The translations under genes were made by a program, and so were the position numbers. DNA of 39,514 nt, from the NCBI GenBank assembly GCA_945965395.1, contig CAMFND010000079.1:1-39514 (forward strand), in the 5' to 3' direction. Source of the DNA: an uncultured Bacteroides sp. GTDB taxonomy: Bacteria; Bacteroidota; Bacteroidia; Bacteroidales; Bacteroidaceae. This document shows, in pieces, positions 17,124-24,463 of the stretch (its first letter is position 1; every line of letters starts with the position of its first letter). The notes under the pieces were generated by a model. The model did no database searches and was not told where the DNA came from. It was given only the letters and a program-made list of their open reading frames with translations.

Positions 17124-18830
17124 TTATAAGCTAAAGTGTTCTGCAATTGTACTCAAGGCATGTGCCGGGAAGAATGACAAGGCAGCTACAATGAAAATCA
17201 CTGCAAATGTCATGACACCGAAAGTCACGGTATCTGTTTTCAGCGTACCGGCGCTTTCTGGGATGTATGTCTTCTGCGCCAGCAAACCGGCGATGGCTAC
17301 CTGACCCACAATCGGAATGAAGCGGCTCAGGATAAGCACGATGCCACAAGAGATGTTCCAGAACCAGGTATTGTCGCCCAGCCCTTCAAAGCCAGAACCG
17401 TTATTGGCTGCCACTGAAGTAAATTCATACAGCATTTCGCTCAGGCCATGGAATCCGGGATTGTTCAGCCATCCCCCTTCGCTTTCCACCCATTCAGGTG
17501 CATGTACATACAGGTAAGCAGCCAGTGCCGTACCCACCAGAATCACAAACGGATGAAGAAGGGCCACCATGGAAGCCACTTTCATTTCACGGGCTTCTAC
17601 CTTATGGCAGAGAAATTCAGGCGTACGCCCTACCATCAGGCCGCTGATGAACACTGCGATGATGATAAAGGTGAAATAGTTCATCCAACCTACGCCTACC
17701 CCGCCAAACCACGTGTTAATCTGCATATTCAGCATTTCAATCATACCGGAAACCGGCATGGTAGAATCATGCATGCCATTTACCGAGCCGTTGGAAGTCA
17801 CCGTGGTAGCCACAATCCACAAACCGGTGGCTCCGGCCCCCAGACGTACTTCCTTGCCCTCCATGGCTCCGTTATCCTGCGCAATACCCATGGCATCCAT
17901 GCGCGGATTTCCTTTCATCTCTGCAGGCACGTTAACACATACGCCGATGAGGAATGCGGCCAGCATGACACAATAAATGCTGTATCCCAATTTCCTGCGC
18001 TTCACATAGAAGCCAAAGGCAAATACCATAGCCATCGGCAGAATCAGGATAGAGCAGCATTCCACCATATTAGAAAGATATGTAGGGTTTTCCAGCGGAT
18101 GCGAAGAGTTCACCCCATAATATCCGCCTCCGTTCGTACCCAGCTGCTTAATAGGAATGATAGCGGCAGCAGGCCCCTGCGACACATGCTGTGTAACCCC
18201 TTCGAGCGTCGTTATCTCCATCTTTCCGTCGAATCCCATCGGAGTGCCTTGCGTTATCAGTATAAAGCCCACTACCAGTGAAAGCGGCAGCAAGATACGT
18301 GTACAGCTCAGCACAAGGTAATTCCAGAAGTTTCCGATGGTTTTGGTCGTCTTTTCACCCAGCGCTTTCATAATGCCTGCCATGGCCGCCATACCGGTGG
18401 CAGCTGTAATAAACTGAAAAAGCATGATGACAAACAACTGCGTGAAATAAGTCAGGTTGCTTTCTCCGCTATAATGCTGCTCATTACAGTTCACCATGAA
18501 AGAGATGCAGGTGTTGAAAGCCTGATGCACCGTCTGCCCGCCATTTCCATCTGGATTAAGCGGAAGACTGCCCTGAATCACCAGCAGTATCATACCCCAG
18601 ATAAACCAGAACAGGTTCACCACCAGCAAAGCTTTCAAGAACTGCTTCCAGTTCATTTCTTCTTGCGGATGGATACCTGAGAATCGGAAAATCAGGTTTT
18701 CTACCGGCTGCATGAAGTCCGACCAGACTTTTTCACCCTTATACACTCTCGCCATATATTTTCCAAACGGATAGCTTAGCACTATCATCAGAACAATTTG
18801 CGCTACAACACCTAAAATTTCTGTATTCAT
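17124..18830 (-). CDS. kdpA: potassium-transporting ATPase subunit A (channel)
   Basis: A 568-residue membrane protein, KdpA family. Filter loops are recognisable: NCNEQHYSGESNLTYFTQ, TNGGGYYGVNSSHPLENPT, TSNGSVNGMHDSTMPVSG and AANNGSGFEGLGDN. The first loop differs from the E. coli form (NTNWQSYGGE), with E-Q-H in place of W-Q-S. This is probably a lineage variant, but it borders the selectivity filter. It starts 30 bp after kdpF. It is part of the high-affinity K+ uptake complex in the inner membrane. Confidence 0.98.
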   Translation of the reverse strand: MNTEILGVVAQIVLMIVLSYPFGKYMARVYKGEKVWSDFMQPVENLIFRFSGIHPQEEMNWKQFLKALLVVNLFWFIWGMILLVIQGSLPLNPDGNGGQTVHQAFNTCISFMVNCNEQHYSGESNLTYFTQLFVIMLFQFITAATGMAAMAGIMKALGEKTTKTIGNFWNYLVLSCTRILLPLSLVVGFILITQGTPMGFDGKMEITTLEGVTQHVSQGPAAAIIPIKQLGTNGGGYYGVNSSHPLENPTYLSNMVECCSILILPMAMVFAFGFYVKRRKLGYSIYCVMLAAFLIGVCVNVPAEMKGNPRMDAMGIAQDNGAMEGKEVRLGAGATGLWIVATTVTSNGSVNGMHDSTMPVSGMIEMLNMQINTWFGGVGVGWMNYFTFIIIAVFISGLMVGRTPEFLCHKVEAREMKVASMVALLHPFVILVGTALAAYLYVHAPEWVESEGGWLNNPGFHGLSEMLYEFTSVAANNGSGFEGLGDNTWFWNISCGIVLILSRFIPIVGQVAIAGLLAQKTYIPESAGTLKTDTVTFGVMTFAVIFIVAALSFFPAHALSTIAEHFSL

Positions 18831-18860
18831 AATACCCAGAATTAATCAATATCTACTTAA

Positions 18861-18941
18861 TCAGAATTTCTCTGGCTTCACAAGCACATACATCAAATAG
18901 CCGAACATGATGACACTCACAATAAATAATGCGGTATACAT
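18861..18941 (-). CDS. kdpF: potassium-transporting ATPase subunit F (26 aa)
   Basis: A very short gene encoding one transmembrane helix followed by the KdpF-type tail YLMYVLVKPEKF. Length (26 codons) fits the family. A strong Shine-Dalgarno sequence, AAAGGAG, lies at 18956-18950, eight bases before the ATG; this is unusual for this lineage and fixes the start. KdpF is a small lipid-like stabilising subunit of the KdpABC complex. It lies between the 32-codon ORF (14 bp gap) and kdpA. Confidence 0.92.
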   Translation of the reverse strand: MYTALFIVSVIMFGYLMYVLVKPEKF

Positions 18942-18955
18942 AAAAGTTTCTCCTT

Positions 18956-19054
18956 TCAAATTCGTTCAAACCAATCAATACATTTATAAAACAACCAGAA
19001 GCAGGCGAACCCGCTTAACAGACAGATTAAAAATCCCATTGTAAATAGTTCCAT
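18956..19054 (-). CDS. 32-aa single-helix membrane microprotein upstream of kdpF
   Basis: ATG at 19054, TGA at 18958-18956. It starts MELFTMG, has a hydrophobic helix (about residues 6-23, rich in L, F, C) and ends in the amphipathic aromatic tail FYKCIDWFERI. It is the first ORF after the sigma-54 promoter (leader about 40 nt) and its stop overlaps the Shine-Dalgarno of kdpF, implying coupled translation. It is not KdpF, which follows. I do not recognise a named family. It could be an extra Kdp subunit, a regulatory leader peptide or a K+-sensing microprotein. Confidence 0.65.
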   Translation of the reverse strand: MELFTMGFLICLLSGFACFWLFYKCIDWFERI

Positions 19055-19105
19055 AGTTTTTTCTTTTTTTCGATAAACAATCAGTTAAATTCACGACATA
19101 CGTAG

Positions 19106-19121
19106 GGCAAAGGGTATGCCA
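19106..19121 (-). promoter_or_regulatory. sigma-54 promoter of the kdp operon
   Basis: On the minus strand the 16-mer is TGGCATACCCTTTGCC: TGGCA at -24 and TTTGC at -12, with exact consensus spacing. The predicted start near 19095 lies about 40 nt before the microprotein ATG. It fits activation by the NtrC-type regulator encoded just upstream, which carries the GAFTGA sigma-54 contact motif. Confidence 0.82.
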
Positions 19122-19189
19122 TAATTCAGAAGAAACCCATAATCAACTGATAATCTAATTGTTATAGCAATAGTAAAAGAAAAAGGCAC

Positions 19190-19218
19190 AAAAAAAGCCT
19201 TCTCAAATTGAGAAGGCT
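19190..19218 (-). terminator. terminator of the response-regulator gene, containing the inner kdp enhancer site
   Basis: On the minus strand AGCCTTCTC (19218-19210) pairs with GAGAAGGCT (19204-19196) over a 5-nt loop, followed by seven T residues: a strong intrinsic terminator 37 bp after the regulator stop. The stem contains TTCTCA-N3-TGAGAA at 19200-19214, the same palindrome found upstream of trkH, centred 87 bp from the kdp -24 GG. One sequence may therefore serve as RNA terminator and DNA enhancer. Confidence 0.85.
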
Positions 19219-19220
19219 CA

Positions 19221-19235
19221 CTATTATTTTGAAAT
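19221..19235 (-). promoter_or_regulatory. possible outer enhancer half of the kdp promoter
   Basis: The 15-mer ctattattttgaaat matches TTCTCATTTTGAGAA at 10 positions, including core ATTTTGA. Its centre (19228) is 21 bp beyond the inner palindrome, exactly the offset of the second site at trkH. Weak alone; supported by the shared geometry. Confidence 0.4.
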
Positions 19236-19255
19236 ATCAAAATGATAAAATCTTC

Positions 19256-20584
19256 CTATACGGAAATATGATAAGCTTCTATTTTACGGTAAAGCGTGGC
19301 CAGGCCGATTTTCAGCAGACGCGCCGCTTCTGTTTTGTTTCCCCTGGTATATTGCAGTACTTTCGTGATATGTTTCTGCTCAATCACTGCCAGTTCAAAC
19401 TCTTCCTTACCCTGCTCTTCGTCCATTCCGGCACATTGCAAGTCAATCGGCAAATCCTGCACGGTCACTTCTTCATCGCAGACAATGGCACTGCGCTCCA
19501 TCACGTTCTTCAATTCACGAATATTCCCCCGCCACTCAGCTCCTTTCAGTATGTCCACCACCTCGGAAGTCATCCCCTTGATTTCTTTCTTCAGTTTTGC
19601 AGCGAAGCGTTTCAGAAAAGTCTCTGCCAGCATTTCAATATCTTCTTTACGCTCACGCAACGGAGGCAGATGAATCTGGAATACCGACAAGCGGAAATAA
19701 AGGTCCTCACGAAAATGCCCGTTCTCAATTTCCTTTTTCAAATCGCGGTTGGTGGCCGAGATGATGCGTACATCCACCTTCGTCGGCTTGGTATCTCCCA
19801 CCTTAATATATTCTCCGGTTTCGAGCACACGCAGCAAACGCGCCTGCAAGTCGAAGGCCATTTCACCGATTTCATCCAGAAAAACCGTACCGTGATTTGC
19901 CACTTCAAACAGACCGGGCTTGTCTTTCATGGCTCCGGTAAAGGCTCCGGCCTTGTAACCAAAGAGCTCACTCTCCAGCAAGTCTTTGCTGAAAGCCGAA
20001 CAGTTGATGGCCATAATAGGATACTGACTGCGAGGGCTCGCGTAATGGATAGCGTGGGAGAACACTTCCTTTCCGGTGCCGGTTTCACCCGTGAGCAGCA
20101 CCGGCACATCCGTATCGGCCACTTTCCGGGCCAGCGCAACCGCCTGCTTCAGTCCGTTGGAACTTCCGATAATCGAATCAAACGAATAGGATACGGGAGG
20201 AGCGACCTTTCCTTTCTTTTTTTCTACCTCATCCACCGCACGACTGATTGTCGGAATAATCTTGCGGTTGTCATCTCCCTTGGTTATGTAATCAAATGCC
20301 CCGTTCTTAATGGCCTGCACCCCATCCGGAATATTGCCGTGAGCGGTAAGCAGAATCACCTCCGCTTCCGGACGATGTTTTTTTATCTCCCGAATGAAAT
20401 CTACTCCGTTTCCATCGGGGAGAAACACGTCACAAAGCACCACATCAAACGGTTGTGCTTTCAGCAGTTTCAATGCACTCTGGCAGTCACTCGCTTTCCA
20501 CACCTTATAGCCTTCCAGCTCAATCATGCGCGCCAGCAGGTTGCGGATGGGATCTTCATCATCAATCACTAAAATCTGGATCAT
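19256..20584 (-). CDS. NtrC-family sigma-54-dependent response regulator of the Kdp module
   Basis: A 442-residue protein. The receiver domain (1-120) has acidic pocket DDED at 8-11, phospho-acceptor Asp52 (LCDVFLPDGNG) and LLTAHG. The AAA+ domain (about 135-370) has Walker A GETGTGKE, GAFTGA, Walker B VFLDEIGEM and the arginine-finger region FREDLYFRL. A Fis-type helix-turn-helix closes the protein (GNKTEAARLLKIGLATLYRKIEAY). Classical Kdp systems use the OmpR-like KdpE, so this is a regulator swap. It has its own primary-sigma promoter and terminator. It likely binds the TTCTCA palindromes and activates both sigma-54 promoters. Confidence 0.93.
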   Translation of the reverse strand: MIQILVIDDEDPIRNLLARMIELEGYKVWKASDCQSALKLLKAQPFDVVLCDVFLPDGNGVDFIREIKKHRPEAEVILLTAHGNIPDGVQAIKNGAFDYITKGDDNRKIIPTISRAVDEVEKKKGKVAPPVSYSFDSIIGSSNGLKQAVALARKVADTDVPVLLTGETGTGKEVFSHAIHYASPRSQYPIMAINCSAFSKDLLESELFGYKAGAFTGAMKDKPGLFEVANHGTVFLDEIGEMAFDLQARLLRVLETGEYIKVGDTKPTKVDVRIISATNRDLKKEIENGHFREDLYFRLSVFQIHLPPLRERKEDIEMLAETFLKRFAAKLKKEIKGMTSEVVDILKGAEWRGNIRELKNVMERSAIVCDEEVTVQDLPIDLQCAGMDEEQGKEEFELAVIEQKHITKVLQYTRGNKTEAARLLKIGLATLYRKIEAYHISV

Positions 20585-20642
20585 ATCAGTACAAATAAAT
20601 CAGGAGGAGCCGAAAAATAAGCCCTCACCTATTAAATTATTG

Positions 20643-20675
20643 CAAAAATACGAAAATATCGACATCCGGTCCAAA
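20643..20675 (-). promoter_or_regulatory. Bacteroides-type promoter of the response-regulator gene
   Basis: On the minus strand TTTG (20675-20672), a 21-nt spacer, then TATTTTTG (20650-20643), matching TAnnTTTG. The predicted leader is about 50 nt to the ATG at 20584. Confidence 0.65.
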
Positions 20676-20828
20676 CATTCACGTTTTAGAGTGATAGATG
20701 TCCGAACTTTTGCAGAAGTAAGCCGTAATTTGTTGAATGATAAAAAACAAGATATACAATTTTTAAAGAGTCCATAAATTATTAATTATCAAATACATAA
20801 AAAGCATTTATAATCTCTTTTCAAAATA

Positions 20829-20938
20829 CCTTGACGTTTTAAGCAGAACACCGAAGCGTTTTGCATGAAACACCAAGGCATTTCAGATAAAACGCTCCGG
20901 CATTTCACTTAAAATGTCAAAGCGCTTCAGTCCCCTCA
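20829..20938. repeat. 22-bp tandem array of degenerate GCGTTTT...AAAACGC palindromes (array 1)
   Basis: Five units of exactly 22 bp start at 20829, 20851, 20873, 20895 and 20917. Each is a diverged palindrome of the form GCGTTTT-N5-AAAACGC (GCATTTC and AAAATGT are variants). Several pair with neighbours, for example GCGTTTT at 20856-20862 with AAAACGC at 20889-20895. The array lies in the divergent region between the response-regulator and ThiE-like genes, just outside both promoters. The consensus matches the array after the Mks operon. Confidence 0.75.
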
Positions 20939-20982
20939 AAAATAAATATTCACAGGCATTAGGAATATTACAAAGACGTTAC

Positions 20983-20990
20983 TAACTTTG
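20983..20990 (+). promoter_or_regulatory. promoter -7 element for the ThiE-like gene
   Basis: TAACTTTG matches TAnnTTTG. The predicted start near 20997 is about 15 nt before the ATG at 21012. This argues against a TTG start at 20988, which would lie inside the promoter. No clear -33 TTTG is visible. Confidence 0.55.
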
Positions 20991-21011
20991 CGCCACAATT
21001 TGTGTAACCGC

Positions 21012-21620
21012 ATGAAGTTAATATTGATAACAACCCCTACTTATTTTGTAGAGGAAGACAAGATCATTACTACTCTGTTCGACGAGGGACTGGACATTCT
21101 CCATCTGCGTAAACCCGACACGGCTCCGGTTTATGCGGAGCGTTTGCTAACCCTCATTCCCGAGAAATACCACAAGCGTATTGTCGTACACGATCATTTT
21201 TATTTAAAAGAAGAATATAAGCTCAAGGGCATTCACCTGAGCCATCGCAATCCGCTGATTCCGGATAACTATACCGGACACGTAAGTGCATCCTGCCATA
21301 CCTTCGACGAGGTGATGGCCGACAAGAAAATGTGCGACTACGTATTCCTCAGCCCGATATTCGACAGCATTTCCAAAGAAGGCTATGCATCGGCCTTCAC
21401 ATCGGAATCCATCCGTGAAGCTGCCGAGAAAGGCATTATCGACAAACGGGTCATTGCCCTGGGAGGTGTAGACGAGAACAACCTGCTTCAGGTGAAGGAT
21501 TTCGGCTTCGGGGGAGCCGCTATCTTAGGAGGACTGTGGAACAAGTTTGACCCCGCTTCAGACTACAATTATCAAGAACTTATCGCTCATTTCAGAAAAT
21601 TGAAGCGACTGGCCGACTGA
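21012..21620 (+). CDS. ThiE/TenI-family protein
   Basis: A 202-residue TIM-barrel protein of the thiamine phosphate synthase superfamily: LDILHLRKPD, VHDHFYLKEEYKLKGIHLS, SASCHTFDEV, YVFLSPIFDSISKEGY and VIALGGVDENN with GGAAILGGLW at the phosphate-binding end. The GVHLGQ(E/D)D stretch of true ThiE reads GIHLSHRNP, so the usual acidic ligand to Mg2+ is missing. This makes a TenI-like or otherwise divergent role more likely than thiamine phosphate synthesis. It stands alone, without other thi genes, ahead of PRPP synthetase with that gene's own promoter between. Confidence 0.8.
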   Translation: MKLILITTPTYFVEEDKIITTLFDEGLDILHLRKPDTAPVYAERLLTLIPEKYHKRIVVHDHFYLKEEYKLKGIHLSHRNPLIPDNYTGHVSASCHTFDEVMADKKMCDYVFLSPIFDSISKEGYASAFTSESIREAAEKGIIDKRVIALGGVDENNLLQVKDFGFGGAAILGGLWNKFDPASDYNYQELIAHFRKLKRLAD

Positions 21621-21648
21621 GTCATTCGCTAAAATTCTGCCGGAAACG

Positions 21649-21680
21649 TTTGTCCGGCTTAAAGAAATGGCGTACTTTTG
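21649..21680 (+). promoter_or_regulatory. Bacteroides-type promoter of prs
   Basis: TTTG at 21649-21652, a 20-nt spacer and TACTTTTG at 21673-21680. The predicted start near 21687 is about 26 nt before the ATG at 21713 and rules out an upstream start at 21650. Confidence 0.75.
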
Positions 21681-21712
21681 CAGAAAATAAGGCAATATTA
21701 TCTATTTTTACA

Positions 21713-22651
21713 ATGAGCGCAACATCACCTTTTAAGGTATTCTCTGGTACAAACTCGAGATACCTTGCAGAAAAAATCTGTAACAGCCTGGGCTGTGAAC
21801 TTGGTAACATGAACATTACTCATTTCGCAGACGGCGAATTTGCAGTTTCCTATGAAGAATCAATCCGTGGACAGCATGTATTCCTGGTACAGTCCACTTT
21901 CCCTAACTCAGACAACCTGATGGAACTCCTCCTGATGATTGACGCTGCCAAGCGTGCATCAGCCAAGAGTATCATTGCCGTAGTTCCTTACTTCGGATGG
22001 GCTCGTCAGGACCGCAAGGACAAACCGCGTGTGTCTATCGGTGCGAAACTGGTAGCCGACTTGCTGAGCGTAGCAGGCATCGACCGTCTGATTACCATGG
22101 ACCTTCACGCTGACCAGATTCAGGGATTCTTTGATATTCCGGTTGACCACTTGTATGCGTCTACCATCTTCGCTCCTTACATCCAGTCACTGAACCTGGA
22201 AGACCTGGTTATCGCTACTCCTGACGTGGGTGGTTCAAAACGTGCCAGCACATACGCTAAATACCTGGATGTGCCTTTGGTATTGTGCCACAAGACACGC
22301 GAAAAAGCAAACGTAGTAGCTTCCATGCAGATTATCGGTGACGTAAAAGACAAGAACGTAATTCTGATTGACGACATGGTGGATACAGCTGGTACCATCA
22401 CCAAGGCTGCCGACATCATGAAAGAAGCAGGTGCACGCTCTGTACGCGCTATCGCTTCTCACTGTGTAATGTCTGGCCCAGCTTCTGAACGTGTACAGAA
22501 CTCTCAGCTGGAAGAAATTGTATTTACTGACAGTATTCCTTACTCACAGCGCTGCGCTAAGGTAAAACAGTTGTCTATCGCCGACATGTTTGCTGAAACT
22601 ATCCGCCGCGTGATGTCGAACGAATCTATCAGTTCACAGTACGTAATCTAA
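21713..22651 (+). CDS. prs: ribose-phosphate pyrophosphokinase (PRPP synthetase)
   Basis: A 312-residue cytoplasmic enzyme making PRPP from ribose 5-phosphate and ATP, for nucleotide, histidine and tryptophan synthesis. Visible: N-terminal FSGTNSRYLAEKI, HFADGEFAVSYEESIRG, VPYFGWARQDRKDKPR, Mg/ATP region MDLHADQIQGFF, catalytic-loop CHKTRE, and PRPP-binding VILIDDMVDTAGTI. The start MSATSPFKVF at 21713 is set by the promoter and by family length. Codon use suggests high expression. It is followed by a strong terminator, so it is transcribed alone. Confidence 0.97.
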   Translation: MSATSPFKVFSGTNSRYLAEKICNSLGCELGNMNITHFADGEFAVSYEESIRGQHVFLVQSTFPNSDNLMELLLMIDAAKRASAKSIIAVVPYFGWARQDRKDKPRVSIGAKLVADLLSVAGIDRLITMDLHADQIQGFFDIPVDHLYASTIFAPYIQSLNLEDLVIATPDVGGSKRASTYAKYLDVPLVLCHKTREKANVVASMQIIGDVKDKNVILIDDMVDTAGTITKAADIMKEAGARSVRAIASHCVMSGPASERVQNSQLEEIVFTDSIPYSQRCAKVKQLSIADMFAETIRRVMSNESISSQYVI

Positions 22652-22697
22652 AAAACAGTACCGGGCATTTTCCGTAAAGGAAGGGGCCCGTCACCAT

Positions 22698-22740
22698 AAA
22701 GGATTTGCAGTCCGGTTTCTCATCGGCTTGCAAATCCTTT
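22698..22740 (+). terminator. intrinsic terminator after prs
   Basis: A perfect 12-bp stem, AAAGGATTTGCA (22698-22709) with its complement at 22729-22740, has a 19-nt loop and a pyrimidine-rich tail (tccTTTg). It starts 47 bp after the prs stop. Confidence 0.75.
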
Positions 22741-22781
22741 TCCTTTGTCCTATTCATTCATCACTTGATTCCCGTTTACCC

Positions 22782-24419
22782 ATGAAAATTCTCTGGCTCG
22801 ACCTGAACAGCTCGTACGCTCACGCCTCACTGGCCCTTCCGGCCTTGCACGCACAAGTCATGCACGACCCGTCCCTGGAATGGGGAGTGGTGTCGGCCAC
22901 TATCAACGAAAATCCGGGCATGACAGCCGGAGAAGTCGTACGTCAGGCACCGGATATTCTGGCAGCTACCTGCTGGCTGTTCAACCACGAAGTGCTCATG
23001 CACGTCATCAGTCGGGTGAAAGCCATGCTGCCCCGTTGCGTGGTGGCACTGGGCGGTCCGGAGTTCCTGGGACACAACGAAGACTTCCTGCGCACCAACC
23101 GCTTTGTAGACTGCGTATTCCGGGGAGAAGGTGAAGAGACTTTTCCGCAATGGCTCGCCTGCTGGCAGCAACCGAAGGAATGGACTCGCATCACGGGACT
23201 CTGCTTCCTAGATGCGGAAGGACAATACCATGACAACGGACTTTCACGTGTAATGGCTTTCGACAAGCTGGTGAATCCCGAACAAAGTCCGTTCTTCAAC
23301 TGGAGCAAGCCGTTCGTGCAACTGGAAACTACCCGCGGCTGTTTCAACACCTGCGCATTCTGTGTAAGCGGAGGAGAAAAGCCGGTCCGCACGCTTTCCG
23401 TCGAGGCTATCCGCGAACGTGTCCGACTGATTCACGAGAAAGGCATCCGTAACATCCGGGTACTCGACCGTACATTCAACTACCAGAGCCACCGGGCCAA
23501 AGCCCTGTTCGACCTCTTCCGTGAGTTCCCCGACATGCGTTTCCACCTGGAAATCCATCCGGCTTTGCTTTCAGAAGAACTGAAAAAGGAACTGGCTTCC
23601 ATGCCTAAAGGACTGCTTCACCTGGAAGCAGGCATCCAGAGCCTGCACGAAGAAGTGCTTACCGTCAGCCGGAGAGCCGGCAAACTGGCCGATGCACTGG
23701 AGGGTCTACGTTACCTCTGCGCACTGGACAACATGGAAACGCACGCCGACTTGATTGCGGGACTGCCGCTGTATCACCTCTCACAGATTTTCGACGACGT
23801 ACGCACGCTGGCCGAATACCGTGCGGGAGAAATCCAGCTGGAATCCCTGAAACTGCTGCCGGGCACGGAGATGCGGCGCCGGGCCGAAGAGCTTGGCATC
23901 TGCTATTCTCCCCTTCCCCCTTACGAGGTGCTCCAGACCCGTGAAATCACCCCCGACGAGTTACAGACAGCCCGCCAGCTATCGCGTCTGCTCGACGGAT
24001 TCTACAACGCACCGGCCTGGCAGGAAATCACCCGCCGTCTGATTGTGGAAGAACCCGACTTTCTGACACGTTTCCTGAACCACCTGATTCAAATCGGGGT
24101 CATCGACCAGCCCATGGGACTGGAGCGACGGGGCATCCTGCTCTACCATTTCTGCAAGGAGCACTACCCTCATTTCCTGACCGCCATGAGCCGGGCATGG
24201 ATTGAAGCCGGCATGTCACTCAAGAAGGAACCGGCTGAACGGGTACGCACAAAGCACGTCACTCCGCCCGAAGCGTGGACGGTGTGCACAGGTACGTACC
24301 GCGACGACCTCCGCCTGTGCAAGCTTCTTGCTCCCGAAGAAGGCCGCTGCTACTGGTACGGCTTCGAAACCGAAAGCCAGCAGCTCCGCCCCGTATTTGC
24401 TGCTGTAAGTCAGGAATAA
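22782..24419 (+). CDS. B12-binding-domain radical SAM protein (DUF4080-like)
   Basis: A 545-residue protein. The N-terminal ~140 residues resemble a cobalamin-binding Rossmann fold (ILAATCWLFNHEVLMHVISR; VVALGGPEFLGH). The radical SAM core carries GCFNTCAFC, with 4Fe-4S ligands Cys187, Cys191 and Cys194, spaced CxxxCxxC. The C-terminal ~150 residues, from about PPYEVLQTREITPDE, match the DUF4080 type that follows such enzymes in Bacteroidetes. Probable methyltransferase or rearrangement enzyme on an unknown substrate. The start MKILWLDLNSSYAH is chosen because it opens the B12-binding fold. GC-rich, like the Mks operon that follows. Confidence 0.88.
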   Translation: MKILWLDLNSSYAHASLALPALHAQVMHDPSLEWGVVSATINENPGMTAGEVVRQAPDILAATCWLFNHEVLMHVISRVKAMLPRCVVALGGPEFLGHNEDFLRTNRFVDCVFRGEGEETFPQWLACWQQPKEWTRITGLCFLDAEGQYHDNGLSRVMAFDKLVNPEQSPFFNWSKPFVQLETTRGCFNTCAFCVSGGEKPVRTLSVEAIRERVRLIHEKGIRNIRVLDRTFNYQSHRAKALFDLFREFPDMRFHLEIHPALLSEELKKELASMPKGLLHLEAGIQSLHEEVLTVSRRAGKLADALEGLRYLCALDNMETHADLIAGLPLYHLSQIFDDVRTLAEYRAGEIQLESLKLLPGTEMRRRAEELGICYSPLPPYEVLQTREITPDELQTARQLSRLLDGFYNAPAWQEITRRLIVEEPDFLTRFLNHLIQIGVIDQPMGLERRGILLYHFCKEHYPHFLTAMSRAWIEAGMSLKKEPAERVRTKHVTPPEAWTVCTGTYRDDLRLCKLLAPEEGRCYWYGFETESQQLRPVFAAVSQE

Positions 24420-24463
24420 GACTCCCCTTCCATCAAACAAGCACCATCATCTTTCATCCAGCC

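Noticed and set aside
19208..20572. 454-codon plus-strand frame opposite the NtrC-type regulator
   Set aside because: The minus-strand frame has all receiver, AAA+ and Fis motifs; this one has none.
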